NCBI GenBank assembly: GCA_963789565.1
Contig: CAWBKX010000002.1
Span: 1,860,001 to 1,924,000, forward strand
Reading direction: 5' to 3'
Length of the DNA: 64,000 nt
Source: CALAGB01 sp963789565
GTDB lineage: Bacteria; Chloroflexota; Chloroflexia; Thermomicrobiales; Thermomicrobiaceae
Shown: piece by piece, positions 34,609 to 42,445 of the stretch
How positions within the stretch are numbered: position 1 is the first letter of the stretch
Layout of the letters: each line of letters starts with the position of its first letter
Made by a program: the position numbers and the translations under genes
Notes under the pieces: generated by a model
Told to the model about the DNA's origin: nothing
What the model saw: only the letters and a program-made list of their open reading frames with translations
Database searches by the model: none

Positions 34609-34634
34609 GGCGGGCAGGGACGCCCGCCACTACA
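34609..34634 (-). repeat. Inverted 26-bp fragment of the 85-bp element, copy D
   Basis: Exact reverse complement of the last 26 bases of copy B (32695-32720), including the GGCGGGC/GCCCGCC palindrome; the rest of the element is absent here. Confidence 0.8.
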
Positions 34635-34708
34635 TCACTGGGTTCGGGTGTGCCGGACGGGTGCGAGCCGCAACTACGTTGGTCTATGCGCTGGGCAACA
34701 GGTCAGCA

Positions 34709-35107
34709 TCACCCCTCACGCTCGAGCCGTTCCTCTGGCGGGCCGATCTTCTCGTCAACCATGGAAAGCAACATGTCGAGGTCGAACGGTTTTTCCAGGA
34801 CCTCACAGCCCTGCCGTCGCAGCATCTCGTCCTTCGCTTTCAGCGCGAGCGTGTCCGCCGAGCACACGATCACGGGCAGATCCGCAGTCGCCGGATCGAG
34901 TCGCAGCAGCTCGAGGACCAGCCAGCCGCTGTCTGGATGCTCCATACGAATGTCCAGAATGATGAGATCGGGCTGTTCTTCTTTCACCTGTGGGTGCGCC
35001 TGCGCACCTTCTCGATGCAAGGAAACCTCATATCCCGCGTCTTCGAGGACGTCGTGCATCAGCGCCAGAAACGCAGTATCGTCGTTGATCACCGTAACTC
35101 GTGCCAT
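34709..35107 (-). CDS. Single-domain response regulator (receiver only)
   Basis: A 132-residue CheY-like receiver without output domain. The acidic pair is present (VTVINDDTAFLALM, D9-D10), the phosphorylation site is in LIILDIRME, the switch residue in VIVCSADT and the lysine in VLEKPFDLDML. It should accept phosphate and act as phosphate shuttle or by protein contact. The linker AHPQVKEEQPD is rich in charged residues. It is divergent from a small histidine-kinase-dimerisation-like protein at 35373 and near a second receiver at 36080, so the three may form one relay. Confidence 0.88.
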   Translation of the reverse strand: MARVTVINDDTAFLALMHDVLEDAGYEVSLHREGAQAHPQVKEEQPDLIILDIRMEHPDSGWLVLELLRLDPATADLPVIVCSADTLALKAKDEMLRRQGCEVLEKPFDLDMLLSMVDEKIGPPEERLEREG

Positions 35108-35372
35108 GATCGCCCTTCCCCCATGCGAGCAACAGCGGACATCTTTCGAAGGTCGTCTCGCAGCGACGGTAGCCTATCACTTTTGGGGCGAGTGGCTGGC
35201 AAACAAGCCGGTCTCACATGCTCGAAACTCCGTAAGTACGAGTTGTCGCTTCGACAATGCCGCCGTTCCTGGGCGCGACGGGTCGCGGCAAGACTGTTGC
35301 CTATTGGACATCACAGATGCGAGCTCTCGAACCGCCACCTATCGAGTTGCGGACAATGGAACGGGATTACAC

Positions 35373-35621
35373 ATGGACGCGAATGAGCGCTCGCGCAACA
35401 TACACACCATTCGAACACATCTGACCGTGATCAAGGGATATGCTCAACTCGCGCGCCGTGAGTTGGACCAATCTGATGCCGCTCCTCGATGCTGGACGTA
35501 CCGCGAGACGCTCGAAGGACAGATCGAACGAATGCGATGCATGGTCGTCGATTGGGAACGCTCGAACGGTTCGAAAACACCGCAAGAGGACAGGGCCCGT
35601 GAGCAGCGCAACCAACAATAG
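35373..35621 (+). CDS. Mini protein with histidine-kinase dimerisation (HisKA-like) segment only
   Basis: An 82-residue protein starting MDANERSRNIHTIRTHLTVI. NIHTIRTHLTVIKGYAQLAR aligns with the H-box region of HisKA domains (usual form SHELRTPLTAIKGYAQLL), with H11 at the phospho-accepting position, and YRETLEGQIERMRCMVVDWE matches the second helix. No ATPase domain follows; the protein stops after a charged tail. It could be a phosphotransfer module or a remnant of a lost kinase. GGGA lies six bases before the ATG. The same reading frame is open back to 34446, but only this part has family features. It sits between two receiver genes. Confidence 0.5.
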   Translation: MDANERSRNIHTIRTHLTVIKGYAQLARRELDQSDAAPRCWTYRETLEGQIERMRCMVVDWERSNGSKTPQEDRAREQRNQQ

Positions 35622-36079
35622 CCAGGCGGCGTTTATCCTCAATCTCAACTTCGTGGTTGACTTCTCCTCAACGCCCCGATCGGCCAGGATTCGCATGACG
35701 GCGGATATCCTTGCGCTGTGCTGGGGCGATATTGAGCATATGACCGCCAAGATGTGTGCGGATATCGCAATCTCAAATCGAGCGACAATGAATGACACAC
35801 GATCATCCAGAGCGTGGCCTATGTGATCTGCTGGAGTAGCAGTCCATTGGGTATTGGCGCAATGTTCGAGTCAGTTGACCTGGCGCGACCGGCTGTTGTG
35901 CCGTCGGCCTCAGAGCAGGAAATTGCTCTGTTTGACGAGATGCGGAGATGTCATAGAATTCGCGCAACTGTCCCGCATCGGGCGAGGATGGTCGTATGCC
36001 GTGCACGTGCAACGTGATTCGTACAAGATGCGCAAACCGCATCTGACCTAAGCCGTCAAGTAGATGCCTGGAGGAATTG
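35622..36079. other. Intergenic spacer before second receiver gene
   Basis: No gene supported; the short frames on both strands overlap each other and lack ribosome sites. GGAGGA at 36070-36075 serves the receiver gene at 36080. Confidence 0.4.
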
Positions 36080-36571
36080 ATGGCTCGTGATGCACAACAT
36101 TTAGAGCCTGCGAACAAACATGTTTTCGTCGTCAATGGTTCGGTGATGGTGCTTGATTTCATCCGCGAACTGCTGCAAGCCGAGCATTACAACGTCACCA
36201 CGACGAACTACGTTCCACGTACATGGGATCAGATTGCCGCGTTGCAACCAAATCTGCTGATGGTCGACCTGGTCGTTGGCCAGGAGGTTGGTTGGGATCT
36301 GCTGCAGCACCTTCAGCAGGAGGCCAACACGCGCGATATTCCCGTGATCGTCTTTTCGACAGACAACACGTTGCTCGATCGGGCTCAGCAGGAACAGCAT
36401 CTATTCGGAGGTCAGCGCTTTCTCGCAAAGCCGTTTGACATTCAAGATTTGTTATCGATGGTCTGGGACCTCATCGGCCCGGCAATGTCTCCGGATGGGG
36501 CCGTCCATGAATCGAGCGACCATTCACTCCCTGCGCAGGCCATGATGACGCCGGAGCATTTTCGGGTCTGA
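36080..36571 (+). CDS. Single-domain response regulator-like protein with altered acidic pocket
   Basis: A 163-residue receiver-like protein. The phospho-acceptor strand is LLMVDLVVGQEVGWDLLQHL, the switch VIVFSTDN and the lysine in RFLAKPFDIQDLL. At the place of the usual acidic pair it has VFVVNGSVMVL (N19-G20), so magnesium binding and phosphorylation may be impaired. A tail of about 30 residues follows without a known output domain. GGAGGA lies four bases before ATG 36080. The C-terminus resembles that of the receiver at 34709 (LLSMV-D-IGP), so the two are probably paralogues with different signalling ability. Confidence 0.8.
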   Translation: MARDAQHLEPANKHVFVVNGSVMVLDFIRELLQAEHYNVTTTNYVPRTWDQIAALQPNLLMVDLVVGQEVGWDLLQHLQQEANTRDIPVIVFSTDNTLLDRAQQEQHLFGGQRFLAKPFDIQDLLSMVWDLIGPAMSPDGAVHESSDHSLPAQAMMTPEHFRV

Positions 36572-36611
36572 GTCGCATTCACCCGCAAAATAGAACCAAT
36601 CTGCAATGATG

Positions 36612-36638
36612 TGCCGGAGCGTTTTCGCCCCGGCATTT
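36612..36638. terminator. Bidirectional hairpin between convergent genes
   Basis: TGCCGG-A-GCG, loop TTTT, CGC-C-CCGGCA, then TTT. It lies midway between the receiver gene (+) and the DUF3309 gene (-), both ending toward it. Confidence 0.65.
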
Positions 36639-36650
36639 GGTCGTCATTCA

Positions 36651-36803
36651 TCAGATGACTCCGAGGAGCCAGAGCAGCAGAATGATGAGCAGAATCGTGC
36701 CTAAGCCCCCTCCAGGGTAATAACCCCAACGGTTGCTGTACGGCCAAACCGGGACGACCGCCAGAATCAGCACGATCAGGATGATGACCAATATCAGTGG
36801 CAT
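36651..36803 (-). CDS. DUF3309 small membrane peptide
   Basis: A 50-residue hydrophobic peptide, MPLILVIILIVLILAVVPVW, then PYSNRWGYYPGGGLG and a second hydrophobic stretch TILLIILLLWLLGVI. Two membrane helices joined by a Trp/Tyr/Gly-rich loop match the DUF3309 family, often stress- or envelope-related with no defined role. AGGAAG lies eight bases before ATG 36803. Longer upstream frames to 37049 have no family support. An inverted repeat GCATTC-CGC-GAATGC lies upstream at 36832-36846 and could be regulatory. Confidence 0.85.
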   Translation of the reverse strand: MPLILVIILIVLILAVVPVWPYSNRWGYYPGGGLGTILLIILLLWLLGVI

Positions 36804-37069
36804 ATTCGTGTCTTCCTTTCCGAAAAGTCCCGCATTCCGCGAATGCACAACCACTGCGCTAACGCAGGAGTTGTTCCACTTGGGCGGAACACCCATTCCC
36901 GACGGCGCGGACGAATGACCTGTGGTGGCGTGGAATGGGAGTGGCTCTCCGCGGATGAGCCGGACTCGATTCCCGGATCCCTGCGGTCCGTCAGTCTTTA
37001 CCTGCTGTTGGTGGTCACGCATAATCCTGACATCGATTTCCCGACCCACCTGAAGATGGCGAGGCTGCC

Positions 37070-38347
37070 ATGAGCGCCGTTGTCGACTCGACCAGATTGT
37101 CCGTAGATGTGGCCGTAGTTGGCGGCGGAGTGGCGGGCTCCAGCGTGGCAGCCGTCCTGGCGCAATCCGGCATGAGCGTCGTGCTTATCGAGCGCGAGAC
37201 GCGCTTTCGCGATCGCGTGCGGGGCGAGTCTATCCATCCGTGGGGGGTGCGTGAGGTCCGGGCACTCGGACTCTCCGACGTGCTGCGGAGCGCTGGTGCT
37301 CACGAGCTTCCGCTTTGGGATGGCTACGCCAATCGCGCTTCTGTCGTCGGCGGGCGATACGAGAGCCTCGGCCCCGATGTTCCGAACGAATTGGCCGTCT
37401 ATCATCCTGCGCTGCAGTCTGCACTGCTCGATCACGCCCGTGGCTGTGGCGTGCGCATACTGCGCCCCGCGCGCGTGACTGCCTTTTCGCCCGGATCGTT
37501 GCCACGACTGCTGGTTGAGACGGACGATGGCCGCTACGAGGTGTATACCCGGCTCGTGATCGGAGCTGACGGACGCCAATCCGCGGCTCGGCGCTGGCTC
37601 GGTGCCAGAACGGTGCGCGAGCCGGTGCACCATCAGGTAGGCGGCTGTCTGCTGGATGGCGTCTCGCTGGCCGACGACACGTTCGCGACCGCGGGGCTCG
37701 ACGGCGGCACGGTCCTCATCTTTCCGCAAGGCGGTGGGCGCGTGCGCAGCTACGTCGTCGGGAATGATGACCTGGTGGCCCCTATACGCGGCCGGGAGCA
37801 CGTCGCCGAGTACATCGCCTGTTGTGCCTCGGTCTTTCCCGAGGGGAGCTTTGGCGAGGCCCGTGCCATCGGCCCACTTGCCTTCTTCCCAAATGCCGAC
37901 GTCTGGTCGGATCGCCTCTACGGTGATGGCGTGGTCCTCATCGGGGACGCGGCCGGTGCCAACGATCCCAGCGGCGGACACGGGCTATCTCTCTGTTTCC
38001 GCGACGTGCGTCAAATTCGGGACCGGCTCACGAGCGCCGCCGATTGGGACGCGGCACTGCGCGACTACGAAGCGCAGCGATCGACCTACTACGGTGTGCT
38101 GCGGACGTTTATGCAGTGGCTCGCGATCCTCTTCACCGAGGTTGGGCCCGAAGCGGCCGCCCGCCGTGAACGGGTCGGACGCGCCCGGGAAGCCGATCCC
38201 ACCGGCGGCGGATTTGCACGCATGGACATCTCGGGGCCGGACGGACTGATCGTCGACGAAGCAGCCCGCCGCCACTACTTTGGGAAAGACCTCGAAGACA
38301 TCGTGGAACCGATCGCGGAACCGCCCACGGCCGATACCCCAATCTGA
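37070..38347 (+). CDS. FAD-dependent monooxygenase (PHBH-like)
   Basis: A 425-residue flavoprotein of the p-hydroxybenzoate hydroxylase / geranylgeranyl-reductase superfamily. Motifs: VDVAVVGGGVAGSSVAAVLA (FAD Rossmann), IERETRFRDRVRGESIHPWG, the DG motif VIGADGRQSAARRWLG and the second FAD motif LIGDAAGANDPSGGHGLSLC. It should hydroxylate or oxidise a small aromatic or polyketide substrate with NAD(P)H and oxygen. GGCGAGG precedes the ATG. It converges with the TetR gene, which more likely controls the divergent DUF998 gene. Confidence 0.9.
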   Translation: MSAVVDSTRLSVDVAVVGGGVAGSSVAAVLAQSGMSVVLIERETRFRDRVRGESIHPWGVREVRALGLSDVLRSAGAHELPLWDGYANRASVVGGRYESLGPDVPNELAVYHPALQSALLDHARGCGVRILRPARVTAFSPGSLPRLLVETDDGRYEVYTRLVIGADGRQSAARRWLGARTVREPVHHQVGGCLLDGVSLADDTFATAGLDGGTVLIFPQGGGRVRSYVVGNDDLVAPIRGREHVAEYIACCASVFPEGSFGEARAIGPLAFFPNADVWSDRLYGDGVVLIGDAAGANDPSGGHGLSLCFRDVRQIRDRLTSAADWDAALRDYEAQRSTYYGVLRTFMQWLAILFTEVGPEAAARRERVGRAREADPTGGGFARMDISGPDGLIVDEAARRHYFGKDLEDIVEPIAEPPTADTPI

Positions 38348-38395
38348 GGATTGGCGACGGACGGACGATTCCAGCGCTCGATCAAACTGGCTCAT

Positions 38396-39082
38396 TTAGC
38401 CGTACGCGGCCAGGAAGACCTTCACCGCCTCATCGGCCATGCGTTCGAGATCGGTCGCTGACGGTGTCTCGTCCGGACCATAGAACATGGCCCGATCGAG
38501 TGGCTCGCCCAGGAGCAGCCAGGCAAATTGATAGGCGGCGGCGCGAGGATCCGGGACCTGCAGCTGTCCCTGGCTGGTGAGTCGCCGCAGCAGCGACTCC
38601 AATGCTTCATAGACGCGCAGGGGCACGCGATCGTAGTAGCTGCGCGACAGATCCGGAAACCGGGCCGCCTCAGCGATCACCAGGCGGCGCAACCGGAGCA
38701 CTTCGGGACGAATGACGAAGAGCAGGTAGCGTCGCGCGACCAGCCGCAGTCCGTCCCCCACGTCCTCCGTTTCCCATTGCGCTCTGGTCAGGTCCGCCAG
38801 AAAGGCGTCGACGCGCTCGACATTGCCCAAGACCAAATCGGCAAAGAGAGCTTCCTTATCGGCGAAATGGGTGTAGATGGTTTGCTTGGAGATATGAGCG
38901 GTGGTCGCGATCTCCTCCATGCTGGTCTCTTGATAACCCTTGGTCAGGAAGAGAGATCCGGCGGCCTGGCGGATCACGTCGCGGCTCGCCAGTCTCCGCG
39001 CCCTGCGCGGCGCCTTCGAGCCCGATCGCCGACCCTCCGAGGCTTGCGCGTCCTCTATTGCTACTTCCTCACGTCCCGCCAC
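38396..39082 (-). CDS. TetR-family transcriptional repressor
   Basis: A 228-residue regulator. After a basic, disordered leader (GRRSGSKAPRRARRLASRDV) the helix-turn-helix is AAGSLFLTKGYQETSMEEIA with TTAHISKQTIYTHFADKEAL as recognition part. The C-terminal ligand domain includes YYDRVPLRVYEALESLLRRL and belongs to the AefR-like group. The start is most likely GTG 39082, six bases after AAGGAAGG; TTG 39088 is too close to that site. It is divergent from the DUF998 gene, and CAGTAC palindromes in the shared promoter are its probable binding sites. Confidence 0.9.
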   Translation of the reverse strand: MAGREEVAIEDAQASEGRRSGSKAPRRARRLASRDVIRQAAGSLFLTKGYQETSMEEIATTAHISKQTIYTHFADKEALFADLVLGNVERVDAFLADLTRAQWETEDVGDGLRLVARRYLLFVIRPEVLRLRRLVIAEAARFPDLSRSYYDRVPLRVYEALESLLRRLTSQGQLQVPDPRAAAYQFAWLLLGEPLDRAMFYGPDETPSATDLERMADEAVKVFLAAYG

Positions 39083-39111
39083 GCTCAACCTTCCTTTGCA
39101 GCCGACATTCC

Positions 39112-39175
39112 GTACTTGACAGTCCAGTACGCACTCATTATACTGCGATCTCAGTACTGTACCGATCAGTACTGA
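39112..39175. promoter_or_regulatory. Divergent tetR/DUF998 promoter with palindromic operators
   Basis: Rightward: TTGACA (39116-39121), 17 bases, TATACT (39139-39144). Leftward: TATAAT read on the minus strand at 39142-39137, overlapping the same box. Two perfect palindromes CAGTACTG lie at 39152-39159 and 39167-39174, and half-sites at 39125 (CAGTAC) and 39112 (GTACTT). They cover the start region of both transcripts and fit a TetR operator. Confidence 0.8.
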
Positions 39176-39199
39176 GCGTTTGCGTCAGGAGGTGCCGCC

Positions 39200-39904
39200 T
39201 TGAGCGCACAGTCCGTCGATCCTTCGAGCCTCACTCATGAAACGCCCGTGCCATGCGACCCGGCCGAACGCGTCACTCGCAGCCTGCTCGGGTACGGTGT
39301 CTTGGCCGGGCCTTTCTACGTCGTTGTCGTGCTGGGGCAAGCGCTGTTCCGTTCGGGCTTCGACCTGGCTCACGATGATGTCAGTCTGCTGAGCAACGGC
39401 GCCTACGGCTGGGTGCAGCGAGTCAATTTCAGCATCAGCGGCTTGATGGTCATCGCCTGCGCCTTCGGTGTCCGACGAGCCCTGGATGGACGCGGCACGC
39501 CCTGGTGCGCCAGACTGCTCGGACTCTACGGTGCCGGGCTGATCGGAGCCGGTATCTTCTCGGCCGACCCCATGAACGGCTTCCCGCCAGGAACTCCGGA
39601 CGGACGTCCAGCCAGTGTCAGCCTCGCCGGAACCCTGCACCTGGTGGCGGCCGGAATCGGCTTTCTCGGACTGATTGTCGCGACCTTCTTGCTGGCGCGA
39701 CACTTTGCCGCGAATGCACAGCGATTCTGGGCGATGGGATCCGCGCTGACCGGCATTCTCTTCTTGGCGGGCTTCGCCGGACTGGCATCTGGTTCGTCCA
39801 GCGCCGCGGTGGTCCTTGCCTTCTGGGGCGCGCTCCTGATCGCCTGGGGCTGGCTGGCGGCCGTATCGATTCACCTGTATCGACGTGTCAGCGTGATCGG
39901 GTAG
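39200..39904 (+). CDS. DUF998-family membrane protein
   Basis: A 234-residue polytopic protein with about six helices: LLGYGVLAGPFYVVVVLGQA, VNFSISGLMVIACAFGVRRA, LLGLYGAGLIGAGIFSADPM, LHLVAAGIGFLGLIVATFLL, FWAMGSALTGILFLAGFAGL and a last one ending LIAWGWLAAVSIHLYRRVSV. The D-D-V-S-L-L-S-N-G loop after helix one is characteristic of DUF998. Function unknown; TetR control hints at a response to a small or membrane-active compound. The start is TTG 39200, five bases after the strong site CAGGAGGTG. Confidence 0.85.
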   Translation: MSAQSVDPSSLTHETPVPCDPAERVTRSLLGYGVLAGPFYVVVVLGQALFRSGFDLAHDDVSLLSNGAYGWVQRVNFSISGLMVIACAFGVRRALDGRGTPWCARLLGLYGAGLIGAGIFSADPMNGFPPGTPDGRPASVSLAGTLHLVAAGIGFLGLIVATFLLARHFAANAQRFWAMGSALTGILFLAGFAGLASGSSSAAVVLAFWGALLIAWGWLAAVSIHLYRRVSVIG

Positions 39905-39977
39905 GCACCGCATCCCATCTACCTGTGACGTCCCGAGGCCGCCTGCAGAGGACGTCGGCCAACCTGGTGCCGCATGC

Positions 39978-40010
39978 TTGACGTCGCTTTGAACACGCTC
40001 TATAGTTCAA
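39978..40010 (+). promoter_or_regulatory. ars operon promoter and operator
   Basis: TTGACG (39978-39983), 17 bases, TATAGT (40001-40006). TTGAAC (39989-39994) and GTTCAA (40005-40010) form an inverted repeat with a 10-base gap across the spacer and -10, the type of site ArsR binds. ATAGTTCAA recurs at 40465-40473 just before arsA. Confidence 0.7.
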
Positions 40011-40056
40011 TGGGCGTTGAAGTAACTGGATGATTCGGCGAGGGGTGGAGGGCAAC

Positions 40057-40410
40057 ATGACCACGACAACCAAGGACGTGGAGAGCCTGCCGCGACTCGC
40101 TCAATCGCTGAAGACTCTCGGAGATGTGACCCGGCTGCGGATCGTCAGCCTCTTGATGGAGGGCGAGTACTGCAACTGTGAGCTTGGTGACGAGCTCGGG
40201 CTGGCTCCCAACCTGATCTCCCATCACCTGGGAGTCTTGCGGCGAGCCAACCTCATCGTCGCCCGGCGTGATGCTGTAGATGCCCGCTGGGTCTATTACT
40301 CGCTCAATGCGGAGATGCTGCGCGACCTGCACGGCGTCCTGGGCGCGACCTTCGATCCGACACGCATCCAGCACCGCGAGCCACGCTGCGGTATTACGAC
40401 GGAACGCTGA
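40057..40410 (+). CDS. arsR: ArsR arsenic-responsive repressor
   Basis: A 117-residue winged-helix repressor: LAQSLKTLGDVTRLRIVSLL, then EGEYCNCELGDELGLAPNLI with the C39-x-C41 pair in the metal-binding helix, and SHHLGVLRRANLIVARRDAV as recognition helix and wing. Arsenite binding to such cysteines releases the repressor from DNA. A third cysteine, near the C-terminus in PRCGITTER, may complete the site. ATG 40057 follows GGTGGAGGG; an in-frame ATG at 40030 is a less likely start. It is the first gene of the arsenic operon and has a clear promoter with an inverted repeat upstream. Confidence 0.92.
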   Translation: MTTTTKDVESLPRLAQSLKTLGDVTRLRIVSLLMEGEYCNCELGDELGLAPNLISHHLGVLRRANLIVARRDAVDARWVYYSLNAEMLRDLHGVLGATFDPTRIQHREPRCGITTER

Positions 40411-40475
40411 TCGAGCGGCACAGCACGGCGGATTGATCGGCGCACGCGCGCCTGAATGGGACAAATAGTTCAACG

Positions 40476-42320
40476 ATGACTGAATTACCTGAGAGCAATC
40501 GACCAAACCACGTATCCGCGTCTGCCATGGCGATCCTGGATGCCCTTCCGCCGATGGACTGGAGCAACTGGACGTCCCCGTTTCTCTTTTTCACCGGCAA
40601 AGGTGGCGTCGGAAAGACGACTATCGCCAGCACCGTCGCCGTCTGTCTGGCGGATGCGGGCCGGCGCGTGCTCCTCGTCAGCACCGATCCAGCCTCGAAC
40701 CTGGGCGACGTCTTCGGCGTGACGGTCAAAGAAGAGCCAACCGACGTTCCGGGCGTTGCCGGGCTCCGCGTCATCAACATCGATCCCCATCAAGCCGCCG
40801 CTGAATACCGAGAACGGGTGGTCGGCCCTTATCGAGGGGCCGTGCCAGCGGAAGAGATCCGCTCCCTGGAGGAACAACTGTCGGGCGCCTGCACCGTGGA
40901 GATCGCCTCCTTCGATGCCTTTACGCGGCTGGTCGTCGATCCGAGCTTCACGCAGCCGTTCGAGCACATCATTTTCGACACCGCGCCGACCGGCCACACG
41001 CTCCGCTTGCTCAGCCTGCCTCGCGCCTGGAGCAGCTTCATCGAATCCAATCGTAATGGCGCCAGCTGCCTTGGCCCACTTGCCGGTCTAACCGAGCAGC
41101 GGGAACGCTACGTGGCCACGGTCGCGGCTCTGGCCGATCCGGAACGCACGTCATTGGTGCTGGTGAGTCGACCGGAGGTAAGCGCGCTGCGCGAGGCGGC
41201 ACGAGCCGGTGCGGAGCTCGCGTCACTCGGAATGGGCAACCAACGGCTCATCCTCAACGGCGTATTGACTGGGCCGTCGAATGGCGATCGTGTGGCCGAA
41301 GAGCTAATTCGGTCGCAGCGAGAGGCTCTGCAGACGCTATCCGAAGGTCTGCGTGATCTGCCCATCACAGCTGTATCGCTGGTGGCGAATGAACTGACCG
41401 GGGTTGATGCCCTCCGCGCGCTGGCCAATTCGCCGCAGAATACCCAGCAGTCTCCGTCACCGCGCACACCCCCCAACTCGGACTACGCCGGGATCGAAGA
41501 ACTGGTCGATGCCCTGGAGGCTGAAGGCCCTGGCGTCGTCATGACGATGGGCAAAGGTGGCGTTGGGAAGACTACCGTGGCCGCAGCCGTGGCGGTGGCG
41601 TTGGCGGAGCGCGGTCATCAGGTGCATCTCTCCACCACCGACCCGGCCGCCCACCTGATAGACGCGTTGGGCGATCTGGCACCTGAGACGCTCGCGGTGA
41701 CGCGGATCGATCCCTCGGTCGAAGTCCAGCATTACACGCACGACGTCATCAAGGCAGCCGGCGACATTTCGCCGGAAGAACGCGCACTCCTCGAGGAGGA
41801 TCTCCGCTCGCCCTGCACCGAGGAGATCGCAGTCTTCCGCGCGTTCTCCCGCACGCTGGGCCTCGCGCGTCGCGGTTTCGTGGTGCTCGACACCGCGCCC
41901 ACCGGCCATACATTGCTGCTGCTGGATACGACCGGCGCCTACCATCGCGAGATTTTGCGCAATTCCTCGAGCACGACGACCCGATTGACGACGCCGCTGA
42001 TGCGTCTGCAAGATCCCTCATTCGCGCGATTGCTGATCGTGACGTTGCCCGACAGCACGCCGATCCTGGAAGCCGAACGCTTGCAAGAGGATCTGAGACG
42101 GGCAGAAATCGAGCCCTTCGGCTGGGTAGTCAACCAGTCGCTCTGCGCGACAGGCACCCGACATCCGGTCCTCGCCGGTCGCATCGAGCGGGAGCAAACG
42201 CATATCGCACACGTTCAGGACGCGTTGTCGCGACGAATGTGGGTCATTCCGTGGCAGTCTGAGCTCGGCACCGGCCGCCGTGGCCTCGACTCGCTTATCC
42301 ATGCGCGAACGAGCAGCTGA
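40476..42320 (+). CDS. arsA: ArsA arsenite-stimulated ATPase
   Basis: A 614-residue tandem ATPase. Half A1 has GKGGVGKT at 41-48, half A2 the same motif at 359-366; both have DTAPTGHTL switch motifs. The three arsenite-binding cysteines of E. coli ArsA are all kept: C139 (LSGACTVEIA), C198 (GASCLGPLAGL) and C447 (RSPCTEEIAVF). It should energise the arsenite pump. Here the pump is ACR3 rather than ArsB. No ArsD metallochaperone gene is present. ATG 40476 has no good ribosome site; ATG 40527 is possible. It follows arsR by 65 bases. Confidence 0.94.
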   Translation: MTELPESNRPNHVSASAMAILDALPPMDWSNWTSPFLFFTGKGGVGKTTIASTVAVCLADAGRRVLLVSTDPASNLGDVFGVTVKEEPTDVPGVAGLRVINIDPHQAAAEYRERVVGPYRGAVPAEEIRSLEEQLSGACTVEIASFDAFTRLVVDPSFTQPFEHIIFDTAPTGHTLRLLSLPRAWSSFIESNRNGASCLGPLAGLTEQRERYVATVAALADPERTSLVLVSRPEVSALREAARAGAELASLGMGNQRLILNGVLTGPSNGDRVAEELIRSQREALQTLSEGLRDLPITAVSLVANELTGVDALRALANSPQNTQQSPSPRTPPNSDYAGIEELVDALEAEGPGVVMTMGKGGVGKTTVAAAVAVALAERGHQVHLSTTDPAAHLIDALGDLAPETLAVTRIDPSVEVQHYTHDVIKAAGDISPEERALLEEDLRSPCTEEIAVFRAFSRTLGLARRGFVVLDTAPTGHTLLLLDTTGAYHREILRNSSSTTTRLTTPLMRLQDPSFARLLIVTLPDSTPILEAERLQEDLRRAEIEPFGWVVNQSLCATGTRHPVLAGRIEREQTHIAHVQDALSRRMWVIPWQSELGTGRRGLDSLIHARTSS

Positions 42321-42445
42321 TGACGACGTTATCGATTGGCACGTGAATGCGATTCGCCAATTCGATCTGCGACGTTGCTGCGATGTCAACTGAACTACAG
42401 TGCATATGCGGAGGTCTTGGTGTCGATCGAACGGAGCCGGAGAGC

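Larger units (their letters stand above)
34304..34708. other. Intergenic palindrome-rich spacer
   Basis: No gene supported. It contains several short hairpins, including ACCCGCATGCGGGT near 34411 and ACCCGCCTGTGGGT near 34470, a stem at 34504-34522 and an inverted fragment of the 85-bp element at 34609. The rightmost bases reach the stop of the leftward response regulator. Confidence 0.5.

Noticed and set aside
34446..35372. Upstream part of a 391-codon open frame ending at 35621
   Set aside because: Crosses intergenic repeats and the antisense of the receiver gene; only the last 82 codons resemble a protein family.
35440..35826. 128-codon frame overlapping the HisKA-like gene
   Set aside because: Out-of-frame shadow with Arg/Ser-rich composition and no motif.
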